Shown here one piece after another: positions 33,176-41,541 of a DNA stretch of 64,000 bases. Made by a program: the position numbers and the translations under genes. Numbering within the stretch: position 1 is the stretch's first letter; every line of letters begins with the position of its first letter. The DNA is from Cystobacter fuscus (lineage in GTDB: Bacteria; Myxococcota; Myxococcia; Myxococcales; Myxococcaceae): positions 1,798,001 to 1,862,000 of the forward strand of contig NZ_CP022098.1 in NCBI RefSeq assembly GCF_002305875.1, given 5' to 3'. Below the pieces are notes generated by a model. That model saw nothing but the letters and a program-made list of their open reading frames with translations, did no database searches and had not been told where the DNA came from.

Positions 33176-33803
33176 GCGCCGCCGGCTTCGCGGTGGCCGC
33201 GTGGAACAGGTCGACCAGCTCGCGCGAGGACTCCTCGAGGTCGACCTTGTCGCCATACGTGATGCGCTGCACCAGCACGCCGTCGATCGCGGACCGGACC
33301 GCCACGGCCATGTGGCGGGGAGAGAACCGCCGGAACTCTCCCTCGGCCTGGCCCTGGCGGAAGATGTTCTGCAGGAACTCGAGGCCCGGTTCGTAGGAGC
33401 GGGCGTCGAGGACGGGCTTGCCCTGCGGGGTGCGCAGGCCGTTCCAGATCTCCAGCAGTGCGATGGAGTGCGGGCCGTGGGTCCCGATGAACGCGATGCT
33501 GCCCTCGATGTAGATGCGCAGCTTGTCACTTGCCCGTGGCTGCTGTTCGACCCGCGGCAGCACCGCCTTCGCCGCCAGAGTGATCACCTCGGCGTAGACC
33601 TGCGCGATGAGCTCCTCCTTGCCCGCGAAGTGGTAGGAGATGACGCCCTTGCTGATGCCCGCGCGCTCCGCGATCAGGGCGAGCGAGGCCTGCGCATAGC
33701 CATGGGTGGAGATGATGTCGATCGCGCACTGGACGATCTGCGCGCGGCGAGCCTCCTCGAGGAATGAGCTCCGAGGGCCTTTCGAGCGGGTTCCCGATGT
33801 CAC
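33144..33803 (-). CDS. TetR/AcrR family transcriptional regulator 2
   Basis: 219 residues starting at GTG (33803). The helix-turn-helix IVQCAIDIISTHGYAQASLALIAERAGISKGVISYHFAGKEELIAQVY is canonical. The C-terminal domain (IYIEGSIAFIGTHGPHSIALLEIWNG) resembles TetR_C regulators that bind hydrophobic ligands. The 3' end overlaps the convergent dehydrogenase gene by 32 bases. It is divergent from the alpha/beta-hydrolase lipoprotein gene across 145 bases that hold a promoter and a symmetrical repeat, so the hydrolase is its likely target. Confidence 0.9.
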   Translation of the reverse strand: MTSGTRSKGPRSSFLEEARRAQIVQCAIDIISTHGYAQASLALIAERAGISKGVISYHFAGKEELIAQVYAEVITLAAKAVLPRVEQQPRASDKLRIYIEGSIAFIGTHGPHSIALLEIWNGLRTPQGKPVLDARSYEPGLEFLQNIFRQGQAEGEFRRFSPRHMAVAVRSAIDGVLVQRITYGDKVDLEESSRELVDLFHAATAKPAAPTRASRRPRA

Positions 33804-33866
33804 GGTTGGATGCTGTCACGGCCTCCCGGGTGCATCAAGCCACACGCCTGGTGGGAGCCCGTGCAT

Positions 33867-33911
33867 TTGACCTGATTTGACCGGCTGGCTAAAAATCAGG
33901 CCAGTGGGTCA
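33867..33911 (+). promoter_or_regulatory. promoter with overlapping inverted repeat before the hydrolase gene
   Basis: TTGACC (33867-33872), 17 bases, then TAAAAA (33890-33895). Over it lies TGACCggCTGGC (33878-33889), a 10-base spacer, and GCCAGtgGGTCA (33900-33911): two outer 5-bp and two inner 5-bp arms that match perfectly. A second TTGACC begins at 33877. The arrangement fits a repressor site for TetR 2. Confidence 0.55.
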
Positions 33912-33948
33912 GTTCTTGGGCCGGGTGTTCAAATCTGGGAGACGCTGC

Positions 33949-34800
33949 ATGTTGAAATCAGTCGTGGTCACCGTCGTGATGGCTTGCGTGGCACTCACGG
34001 GCTGCGAGAGCCCCACGGCCCCGGACGTCCCGGTGGAACCCGTCGACGGGTGGTTCACCGCCAGCGATGGGGTGAAGCTGCACTACCTGGAGTATGTGGG
34101 GCAGGGCACGCCCGTCGTGCTCCTGCACGGCTACATGGGGACGGCGAGCGGGGCGTGGGTGGCTCCGGGCTTCGCACCGGCCCTGGCGGAGCGTCACCGG
34201 GTCATCCTGCTCGACCAGCGGGGACATGGTGAGAGTGACAAGCCACATGAGCCCTCGGCATACGGAGAGCGCATGGCCACCGACGTCATCGAGCTCATGG
34301 ACCATCTGGAGATCGGCCGGGCCCACATCGGCGGCTACTCCATGGGAGGCTCGATGACGCGCGTGCTGATGGCCAGGATTCCGGAGCGATTCATCACGGC
34401 CGTCATCGGAGGTGCGGGCGTGGAGGAGACCGACGAGGCGCTCAAGGCCGCCGCCGAGGCGCTCGATCCGAAGGGAACGGATCCCGATGAGGCGTGGATC
34501 CTGGAGGAGTTCGCCCGTGCGCAGGAGGGCCAGCCCAAGCCCGACATGGTCGCGGTCGAGGCCGTGGCCGCGGCCTGGACCACCTGGTGGCCCCAGCCGA
34601 TCGACCTGACCCGGATCGACTTCCCCGTGTTGGCCGTGAACGGAGAGTTCGACAATCCCTACTCGAGGACCACGCGCATGACGCGCGAGCTGAAGCAGTT
34701 CGAGAACGTCATCCTTCCGCGACGCTCGCACCTCACGGCCATCGTCGACCCGCTGCACCTCCAGCGCCTCGTGACGTTCATCGATAGCCACGATTCGTAA
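33949..34800 (+). CDS. alpha/beta-hydrolase lipoprotein
   Basis: 283 residues. MLKSVVVTVVMACVALTGC is a lipoprotein signal with Cys19. The alpha/beta-hydrolase core has the oxyanion segment VVLLHGYMG, LLDQRGHGES, nucleophile elbow GGYSMGGS, acid site VNGEFDNP and catalytic His in RRSHLTAI. Start ATG at 33949 has GGGAG about 10 bases upstream; the reading frame extends upstream but would destroy the signal. It probably acts in the cell envelope on an ester or related substrate. It is divergent from TetR 2 with a repressor-like repeat over its promoter. Confidence 0.88.
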   Translation: MLKSVVVTVVMACVALTGCESPTAPDVPVEPVDGWFTASDGVKLHYLEYVGQGTPVVLLHGYMGTASGAWVAPGFAPALAERHRVILLDQRGHGESDKPHEPSAYGERMATDVIELMDHLEIGRAHIGGYSMGGSMTRVLMARIPERFITAVIGGAGVEETDEALKAAAEALDPKGTDPDEAWILEEFARAQEGQPKPDMVAVEAVAAAWTTWWPQPIDLTRIDFPVLAVNGEFDNPYSRTTRMTRELKQFENVILPRRSHLTAIVDPLHLQRLVTFIDSHDS

Positions 34801-34938
34801 GGGGAGCGGGCCTGGGGGGAGGTGATGGACGCCGAACGTTGCCCCCGGGGGCGATTGCCGGGCGTCCGTCCTTCCTCTTGACTGGGGGCGCTGGCGCGCA
34901 TCCCCATGCCGGGGAGCGGCTGCGGGAGGTGGTCCCCG

Positions 34939-36174
34939 ATGAGCCTTCATCTCGTGCTCGTACCCGGCTTCGGTGGGTTCGATGCCCTCGGTACCCTGCG
35001 CTACTACGAAGGTGTCACCCGTGTGCTGGAAGAGACACCGCTCGTCCTGCACTACTTTCCCAACCTGCCCACCGCCAGCGTGCGCACCCGCGCCGAGCAG
35101 ATGCTCGCCTTCCTCGACGAGCGCTGGCGGCGCAAGGAGATCCGCTCGGGAGATGAAATCCACCTGGTGGGCCACTCCACCGGCGGGCTGGATCTGCGCC
35201 AGCTCCTGTGGCGCTACCGGGAGTTGGAGGAGTCCAAGGACCTGCGCCGCGCGGACTCCGCCCTGGAGGTGCTCAGCCACATCCGCTCCGTGCAGTTCCT
35301 CTCCACGCCCCAGCGTGGCACGAACCTGGTGCGCCGGATGAACCAGCCGCTGGTGCGCTCCCTGCTCATCCGCCCCCTCTTGCGCACCTTCTTCGAGAGC
35401 GCGCGGGCCCTGCGCGAGCGGGGTACCTCGGTGAGCGGCCGGCTCTTGCGCCGCGTCCTGCGGCGCGGCAAGCGCGTGGAGTCGGACAACTGGATCGACG
35501 CGTTGCTCGACACACTGGAGGGCTGCTACTCGCGCGAGGGGGCATACTCGAGCGCGCTGGCCCGCGCCTCGTACTTCGAGCTGCTGCGCTGGCTGCTGCA
35601 CATGGCCAGTGACTCCTCGGCCCTGAGCGATCTGAGCCCCGTGCACCTCGGCGACGCTCCGCTCAGCCCCGCGCACGTGGACGATCCCGAGAGCGAGCGG
35701 CGCTTCCTCGTCGAGCACGGCATCCGTTACGCCTCCATCGTCACCGTGGCGCGGCCCAGGTCGGAGCACTGGTTCGACCTCTTCAACCAGCTCTACGCGC
35801 TCACGGCCGAGTCACCCGTCGCTCGGCTGGGTCCGCCACGGGCCGTGCAGAAGCTGTTGGACCCCCGGACCACGCAGATGCTCTCGTTGAGCGACAACGA
35901 TGGGCTCGTCAACACCGTGTCCCAGGTCTGGCCGGACGCGGCGTCGTGCTACCTCGTCGACGCGGACCACGCGGACGTCATCGGGCACTACCAGGAGGAG
36001 AGCGCCGGGGACACGCACGGCGCCCTCAAGCGCTACGATCTGCTCAACTCCGCCTCGGGCTTCGACGCGGCGACCTTCCACGAGGTATGGACGCGGATCG
36101 CCTCGTTCGCCCAGGGGCGGTCCTACGCCGGATCGGGCCGCGCGTCGCGCCGTTCGTCCGCGGCACCGGGATAG
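34939..36174 (+). CDS. lipase-like alpha/beta-hydrolase
   Basis: 411 residues. LVLVPGFGGFDALGTLRYYEGV near the start is a lipase-type oxyanion region, and EIHLVGHSTGGLDLRQLLW holds the nucleophile elbow GHSTG. The late segments MLSLSDNDGLVNTVSQVWP and LVDADHADVIGHYQEE may carry the catalytic Asp and His (as in family I lipases and PGAP1-like proteins). No signal peptide. Start ATG at 34939 with GGGAGG upstream. It lies 138 bases after the lipoprotein hydrolase; no clear operon. Substrate not predictable. Confidence 0.82.
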   Translation: MSLHLVLVPGFGGFDALGTLRYYEGVTRVLEETPLVLHYFPNLPTASVRTRAEQMLAFLDERWRRKEIRSGDEIHLVGHSTGGLDLRQLLWRYRELEESKDLRRADSALEVLSHIRSVQFLSTPQRGTNLVRRMNQPLVRSLLIRPLLRTFFESARALRERGTSVSGRLLRRVLRRGKRVESDNWIDALLDTLEGCYSREGAYSSALARASYFELLRWLLHMASDSSALSDLSPVHLGDAPLSPAHVDDPESERRFLVEHGIRYASIVTVARPRSEHWFDLFNQLYALTAESPVARLGPPRAVQKLLDPRTTQMLSLSDNDGLVNTVSQVWPDAASCYLVDADHADVIGHYQEESAGDTHGALKRYDLLNSASGFDAATFHEVWTRIASFAQGRSYAGSGRASRRSSAAPG

Positions 36175-36201
36175 CCTCCGCGCCGGTGTACACTGCGGCG
36201 C

Positions 36202-36633
36202 ATGCCGGACCCTTCCCCGCACGGCTCCTCCTCACGCTCACGCGCGATGTTGGTGCCGTGCCTGTTGCTCCTCGTCATGTTGGGACTGGGCTCGCGCTCC
36301 GCGGTGGCCCGTCAGGTGTTGCCGGGCTTCGTCACCGAGTACGCGGGCGACACGCTGTGGGCCACCCTCGTCTACGTGGGGATTCTGCTGCTCTGGCCCC
36401 GGCTCTCCGTGGGGCGGGCCGCGGCGGGCGCGCTGGGCTTCTCCGTGGTGATTGAACTCAGCCAGCTCTTCCATCCCCCCTGGCTCGATGCGCTCCGCGC
36501 CAACCCCTTCGTCGCCCTGGTGCTGGGGCGCGGGTTCCTCGTGTCGGATCTCTTCTGCTACGCGGTGGGCGTGGCGCTCGGGGTGGGGATTGATATGGGG
36601 TTGTTGTCTCGGAGTTCCCGGGCGCGGCCGTGA
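36202..36633 (+). CDS. DUF2809 family membrane protein
   Basis: 143 residues with four predicted transmembrane segments (about 16-32, 52-67, 71-90 and 108-130). The first loop has LGSRS and FVTEYAGDTLWATLVYVG, the DUF2809 pattern; ELSQLFHPPWLDALRANPF follows in the second loop. No function is known for the family. It starts 27 bases after the lipase-like gene stop and may be cotranscribed. It is the last ordinary gene before the AT-richer Rhs island. Confidence 0.8.
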   Translation: MPDPSPHGSSSRSRAMLVPCLLLLVMLGLGSRSAVARQVLPGFVTEYAGDTLWATLVYVGILLLWPRLSVGRAAAGALGFSVVIELSQLFHPPWLDALRANPFVALVLGRGFLVSDLFCYAVGVALGVGIDMGLLSRSSRARP

Positions 36634-36671
36634 TGCCGCTGGAAGCGGGGAGCTCGCTTCCAGGCGGAACC

Positions 36672-36830
36672 GTGTCCTATTCGCAGTAATCGATGACGGC
36701 CTGTGCGTAGTTGCTCGTCCTGCCCCACGAGCCGTAGATGTCGCGGTTACGTGCCCCGGTCGTCTACCGCGTGCAGCCCGTGAATGATCAGGTCGACAGT
36801 ACCGTGATACCCCCGGAGCCTGCTCCAGTT
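36672..36830 (-). pseudogene. degraded gene fragment, family not recognised
   Basis: Minus-strand translation gives TVDLIIHGLHAVDDRGT in one frame and, one base on, NRDIYGSWGRTSNYAQAV to a stop at about 36676. The two pieces read as one protein tail with a single frameshift. I do not recognise the family. The rest of the stretch 36634-36858 holds nothing else I can name. Confidence 0.4.
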
Positions 36831-36858
36831 CAACATCCTCTCAGAAAGGGCTTGGCTT

Positions 36859-37131
36859 CTATTTGAGCGATGATCGACTGCAATCACAGAGAATACGCAC
36901 ATTCGGCGTCACCTCCGTGAACTGGCCACAAGCAGCAAAGTTCGACCCCTCGATTGTTGAGACAATCCGGCCGAGCACGAACACCTCGCTCGCGACACGC
37001 ATCGAGCATCCCTTCTCACTCACCTGTGAGACTTGAATTCCGTGGTGAGTTCTGCCTTCGAATATTGGAACCAAGAATCGACCCAAAAGAACACCAACAA
37101 TCAAAACGAGCGGGAGCATGAGGCGCCTCAT
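36859..37131 (-). CDS. small membrane-anchored protein, candidate immunity protein of the Rhs toxin
   Basis: 90 residues. Residues 3-22 form a hydrophobic export/anchor segment (LMLPLVLIVGVLLGRFLVPI); the rest is soluble with four Cys. It matches no family I know. Its ATG shares a base with the stop of the Rhs C-terminal domain (TGATG) and AAGGGAG lies 9 bases upstream, so it is translated from the same message. Position straight after a polymorphic-toxin C-terminus is where immunity genes sit, so that role is inferred. The envelope location suggests the toxin acts outside the cytoplasm. A TTG one codon upstream is an alternative start. Confidence 0.6.
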   Translation of the reverse strand: MRRLMLPLVLIVGVLLGRFLVPIFEGRTHHGIQVSQVSEKGCSMRVASEVFVLGRIVSTIEGSNFAACGQFTEVTPNVRILCDCSRSSLK

Positions 37132-38087
37132 CAAAAAGCTCCCTTACACGCGGCCTCGATATCAACCGCTGCGCATCCGGCGGTCGGGGGATCGAGCATG
37201 CCGGGCAGTGTGTTGCGGTCGCGCAACCCCTTACCATTGTTGACGATTGCACACGCGTGCGAAGCCTCATGGATCAAGGTCGACGCCAGTGCGGGAATAT
37301 ACGCCGAATCATTGCACATCCTCTCATTCATGCTGTAGCTCCGCTCGCCCGTGACAAAGTGGATCGACTCACGCGCCCTTTTCCCGTCGTAGCCTGACGG
37401 ATCGTTTGTTCGTGTCGGTTTTAGTTCTCCCAAATCTTGGAAGAGCGCTTCAGGACCCGTTCCGGTCGCGAGGATCGCGCAAATGTCGCATCCTCCATTG
37501 CACTTAGCGAGTGCCTCCTGACACTTACAGTTTTTGTCACCGCTGGTGCCAGCACATCCCGCCCATTTTTGAGCAAGCCACTCAGCGGCCTTCCAATTGG
37601 AACACTTGGTTGGGTCATCAACCGTGTAGTTGCCTGTTGGATCGGTCCAGTTGATCGGGTTTGATTTGGCGTAGCCATACGTCGGCGACCTAACCATTAA
37701 TGAGTCCACCACCGCCATCGGTTCTGGCTGCAGGTACCGACCGATGCTTGGGTCGTAGTAGCGGTTCCAGTTCTCGAAGAGGTCCGTCTCGACGTCGTGG
37801 TACTGGCCGGGGAAGCGCAGCGGCGTCCAGAAGGGTTGGGCTCCCGTCTGGTAACGCTGGTACTCATAGCCATCCAACACCACGCCCTGGGACGTCATGT
37901 TCTCCGGCCCACCGGGCCAAACCAACCTCACGCTCGCACGCCCCGTGGAAGGGGTCACCCAGCCCGACCAGGTCCGCCCTCGGCCCGCTCCCGACACGGA
38001 CGCCAACACCGTTCCCAGGTCCGCATCCACCACCTCCACCTGTCCCGCCGTCAGGTCCACCTGGTGGAACATCGCTCGCATCCTCAC
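37131..38087 (-). CDS. Rhs C-terminal part: core end plus HEASH metallopeptidase-like toxin domain (frame 3 of a broken gene)
   Basis: 318 residues as an open frame, but the frame extends up to about 38136 (APWRWEQPTGSSPLANHATS) without a start. Residues about 80-155 are the Rhs core end: FENWNRYYDPSIGRYLQPEP and SNPINWTDPTGN, after which the variable C-terminal domain begins. That domain (about 156-318) is Cys-rich and contains LIHEASHACAIV, a HExxH zincin motif at 273-277, so a peptidase toxin is inferred. Codon use is less GC-rich than in neighbours, as is usual for exchanged toxin tips. As sequenced it is out of frame with the Rhs repeats upstream. Confidence 0.7.
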   Translation of the reverse strand: MRMRAMFHQVDLTAGQVEVVDADLGTVLASVSGAGRGRTWSGWVTPSTGRASVRLVWPGGPENMTSQGVVLDGYEYQRYQTGAQPFWTPLRFPGQYHDVETDLFENWNRYYDPSIGRYLQPEPMAVVDSLMVRSPTYGYAKSNPINWTDPTGNYTVDDPTKCSNWKAAEWLAQKWAGCAGTSGDKNCKCQEALAKCNGGCDICAILATGTGPEALFQDLGELKPTRTNDPSGYDGKRARESIHFVTGERSYSMNERMCNDSAYIPALASTLIHEASHACAIVNNGKGLRDRNTLPGMLDPPTAGCAAVDIEAACKGAF

Positions 38088-41000
38088 GGATGTTGCATGG
38101 TTCGCCAGCGGCGAGGACCCCGTGGGCTGTTCCCATCGCCATGGTGCCCGAGGACACGCGCAGGCCGCGCAACCGCCCCGTCAAATCCGAGTTCGTCGCG
38201 GAGGGGAAGCTGGTGGAGCAACCCGCGGGCGGCACCGAGCCGTCATCCCCCAGGCCGTACTCCACCGTCATGGAGCCACTCGCTCCGGGCTGGTTCAACG
38301 TGTAGCCCCGCAGCCCGCCGTACGGCTCCCAGGAGACGTTGCTCAGCAGCCGCCGCGTCGTCCACGCCGTCCCGTCGTACAGCGTCACGTCCACCGCGCT
38401 CACCCGGTTGGTGTTGCCTCCCGTCCCGTACACATACGTCACCGTCCGCCCGTTTGGGTACGTCACCGACTGGAGGTTGCCGTTGGGCGTGTAGATGTAG
38501 CGGGTGTGCGGGTTCGCGTTGGCCTCGGCACCACACGTGGTAGCCCCCGCTCTCACGCGAATCTCCCCCAGCACGTTGCCCCACAAGTCATACGAGAACC
38601 AGGTGGTGCCGAAAGAGTCCTCGCGGTAGCGAAGCCGGCCCTTGCTGTATTCCACCGCCGGGCAACTCGAAGGAGGCATTACCTGGTCATCGTAGCCCAG
38701 ACGATAGAGCAGCTCGCTCTCCGCGGCATGCACCCGCTGGACGGAGACCAGGCGCGAGAGCATGTCGTAGGTGGAGAATACATACTCGCCGGCCTGACGC
38801 ATGGCCGCCGTCTCCTTCACCACCTGGTTGCCCTGGGGGTTATAGGCATAGCGCACCGGGCCATCGGCGTGCGGCAGGGACACCTCCACCACCTGGCCAA
38901 AATCGTCATACGTGTACACGGACGCGGGGTGAACGCAGGTGGCGAACGTGTCCGTGGACTGACAGCCCACCTTCACTCCGGACACGTTGCCCTGCACGTC
39001 ATAGGTGAAGAGCGTGCGCTGGGAGACGCCGTCCTCCGGATACTCGTCCACCTGCACCAGTCGGTTGGCCCGGTCATAGGCCAGCGAGGAGCACAGCTGC
39101 GACAGCGGCGTGCCGTTCTCCGGTGCTCCCATTCCCGTCTTCACCCCACCACACCACGCGGGCGGGCTGTTGAAGGCGTGCCCCACTCCCGTCAGGTTGT
39201 CCGCGCCATCGAAGGACTTCGCCGCCGTGAAGCTCCCCGCGCCTTCTCCCCACTGGCTCCACGTCGGCCGCTTGTGCGCGTCCGCCGCGTATTTCATCAC
39301 CCGCCTCGTCTGCGTCCCGGTCCCCGTCTGGCTCAGGAATCGCTCCTCTTTCAGCGTTCCATCGGGCCAGTAGGCGTAGACGGTCTTCTCCGTCCAGCCC
39401 GTCCCCTCCGCCCCACGGGCTCGCGCCACCCACTGGAGTTTGTCCGACATCGCACCACTGGTGCAGCGCCCGTCCAGCGAGGAACCCGTGCGGTAGCAGA
39501 AGACATCGAAGTCTCCCTCGGGATGGCTGATGTAGCTCAAGTACTTGTCGCTCTGATAGCCGTAGATGGTGATTTTCGACGGAGACCCATTGTAGTCACC
39601 TTCTTCCGTCCTCACGAGCCGGTCTTCATTGTAATGGCTCTCGATGGTCCACCCACTGTTGCCGTCGATGATGGTCTCGATGCGGCTTGAATCGGAATTG
39701 AAATCGTAAAGGTGCCCCGTCACCGAGCCGAGCGAATTCGGACTCACCGGGCCTCCGGCGGGGTAGACGATCTCCTGGGACAACCGGTTGGCATGCGCGC
39801 CAGTGGCGTCCGGCTCGAAATACACGTAGCGCGTCACAGGATAGGGCGCCGTCGTGGGACAATCCGTGGCGGACTCGCTGGCCACCCAGCATGGACCATG
39901 AATCTCCCTCACCCGGCCCAATGGATCCTCCTGGTCTCCATTGAAGGTGGTGAGCAAGAAGGTGCCCACGAAACGGCGTTCGGTCGTCCAGGTGCCGTTG
40001 CCGCCGCGGACCCGCGTCCAACCGGAGCGAATGAGGGCCTTCGTGCGGTCCGTTCCGGGGGCATAGACGTGAAGCATGCGCTTGCGCTCCGCGATCCCCC
40101 CCAGGACACTGGCCTCCTCCTCCACCTGCGGCAGTTGCTGACCGTTGGAGTAGGTATAGGTGTACCGTGTTTCCTCCAGGGCCCCCGTCCCGAGCATGTC
40201 CGAGGCACCCCGCTTGACACTGGCGAGTTCCAGTCGTGGAGAGGCTTCGGGGGACAAGGAGTAGCCAAACACCTGCCAGTTGTCCCGCTTGTCCTTGCGC
40301 GCGATTTCCTTGCCGGGGTTTCCGGGCGACGAGCAGGTCCACTCCGAGCGGACCGAGCCCGGGCTGCAGGCACCACTCACCGAGCACGCATCCTGGGTCT
40401 GGTACATGCGCGGCGCATGCTCCTGGCCATGGTTGGAGAGCGTCGCATAGGTGCTCGACAGGCCGGCGGCCCCCTCATCGCCGTCACCCCGTCCGGCGTA
40501 GGAATCCACCGCCTGGCGCACCTGGGGCGTCCGGCCGCAGCAGTTGGAACCCGGTTGGCATGCTCCCGCCGTGGGCTCCCAGGAAAGCGAGGCGTCATGG
40601 CCTCCTCCTGTCGCCGAGTCCACACGCCCGTCCGGCCCGTACGTATGCCGCACCAGCAGCACTCCCGCCTCCGAGCGCTGAAACGCTCCCGCCGCGTAGA
40701 GATAGCGCTCCAGGCGCGCACGCTTTTCCGCCTGTGCGATACGCCCCGGTCGCTCGATCCCTCCGTGCGTGGTGTAGGCGTACACCACCGAATCCTTCGG
40801 TTTGCCCTGGTATGCCAGAGTGCGCACCCGGTCGATGACACAGTCCACGCCCCCCGTGGAACGCGCAAGCGTACGGTAGTCGAAGCGTAGACTCGCTCCG
40901 GCGGGGCTCTGCACACTGGAGAGATAGGGGACGCCCGGACTGCTTCCCGGCGCGCCCTGCGCGCAATCGTCCAGCTCGGGCTGGGCATAGCTCAGCTGCG

Positions 41001-41541
41001 CCAAGTCGATTCCCGCACCGGAGACCACTCGGGACAATAAATAGCGGCGCCTCCCCTCTCGCGGTGCCAGGAAGAGGGATTCGTAGACCAGCAGCGTTCC
41101 ATTCGACTGGCGCAGCTCATAACCCATGGGCGTCCGCCTCAAGCGCTCTGGACGGGACTGGTTTCCTTCCGCGGGCACGGCCTCACAAGTCGAGCCCGGG
41201 CACGGGAGGAAACGCAACAAGCCTCCATCCGGCGTACGGACACTCCAGTGGTACTGGTGTTCCACCACGACACTCAGCCAGTTGTGCCACCATTCCACGG
41301 ACTCGGGATTGTTGGGGCTCCCGCCAAAGGGCTTGGGCACCCCCACCAGGGGAGCGTCGTATATCCATTCATCGGCCCGAGAGCTGAATGTCCGCTCGAA
41401 GGTCAAGGTGGTGAGGCCATCCTCTACACGAAGATCCTCCGCCTGCTCGAAGCTGGAACCCGAGGCGAGATTGACGGGATCGTATCCGTAGAGGCATCGA
41501 TTGCTTCCCACGGGCCCTCCCCCATCGAGTTCTCCGGGCAC
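37864..41541 (-). CDS. Rhs/YD-repeat protein, main repeat region (frame 2 of a broken gene)
   Basis: 1225 residues of open frame. The beginning GSNRCLYGYDPVNLASGSSFEQAEDLRV, then LTFERTFSSRADEW, is the DUF6531-type entry to Rhs proteins. Many YD-type repeats follow (RLVQVDEYPEDGVSQRTLFTYDVQGNVSG, VYTYDDFGQVVEVSL, RYIYTPNGNLQSVTYPNGRTVTYVYG), which would build the beta-cocoon. The first codons are not a real start: the signal-peptide part lies in another frame upstream (see 41424-42221). At the other end the true homology stops near 38130 (LTGRLRGLRVSSGTMAMG), and the last 85 codons are out of frame. Toxin delivery across a membrane is the family role. Confidence 0.8.
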   Translation of the reverse strand: MPGELDGGGPVGSNRCLYGYDPVNLASGSSFEQAEDLRVEDGLTTLTFERTFSSRADEWIYDAPLVGVPKPFGGSPNNPESVEWWHNWLSVVVEHQYHWSVRTPDGGLLRFLPCPGSTCEAVPAEGNQSRPERLRRTPMGYELRQSNGTLLVYESLFLAPREGRRRYLLSRVVSGAGIDLAQLSYAQPELDDCAQGAPGSSPGVPYLSSVQSPAGASLRFDYRTLARSTGGVDCVIDRVRTLAYQGKPKDSVVYAYTTHGGIERPGRIAQAEKRARLERYLYAAGAFQRSEAGVLLVRHTYGPDGRVDSATGGGHDASLSWEPTAGACQPGSNCCGRTPQVRQAVDSYAGRGDGDEGAAGLSSTYATLSNHGQEHAPRMYQTQDACSVSGACSPGSVRSEWTCSSPGNPGKEIARKDKRDNWQVFGYSLSPEASPRLELASVKRGASDMLGTGALEETRYTYTYSNGQQLPQVEEEASVLGGIAERKRMLHVYAPGTDRTKALIRSGWTRVRGGNGTWTTERRFVGTFLLTTFNGDQEDPLGRVREIHGPCWVASESATDCPTTAPYPVTRYVYFEPDATGAHANRLSQEIVYPAGGPVSPNSLGSVTGHLYDFNSDSSRIETIIDGNSGWTIESHYNEDRLVRTEEGDYNGSPSKITIYGYQSDKYLSYISHPEGDFDVFCYRTGSSLDGRCTSGAMSDKLQWVARARGAEGTGWTEKTVYAYWPDGTLKEERFLSQTGTGTQTRRVMKYAADAHKRPTWSQWGEGAGSFTAAKSFDGADNLTGVGHAFNSPPAWCGGVKTGMGAPENGTPLSQLCSSLAYDRANRLVQVDEYPEDGVSQRTLFTYDVQGNVSGVKVGCQSTDTFATCVHPASVYTYDDFGQVVEVSLPHADGPVRYAYNPQGNQVVKETAAMRQAGEYVFSTYDMLSRLVSVQRVHAAESELLYRLGYDDQVMPPSSCPAVEYSKGRLRYREDSFGTTWFSYDLWGNVLGEIRVRAGATTCGAEANANPHTRYIYTPNGNLQSVTYPNGRTVTYVYGTGGNTNRVSAVDVTLYDGTAWTTRRLLSNVSWEPYGGLRGYTLNQPGASGSMTVEYGLGDDGSVPPAGCSTSFPSATNSDLTGRLRGLRVSSGTMAMGTAHGVLAAGEPCNIREDASDVPPGGPDGGTGGGGGCGPGNGVGVRVGSGPRADLVGLGDPFHGACEREVGLARWAGEHDVPGRGVGWL

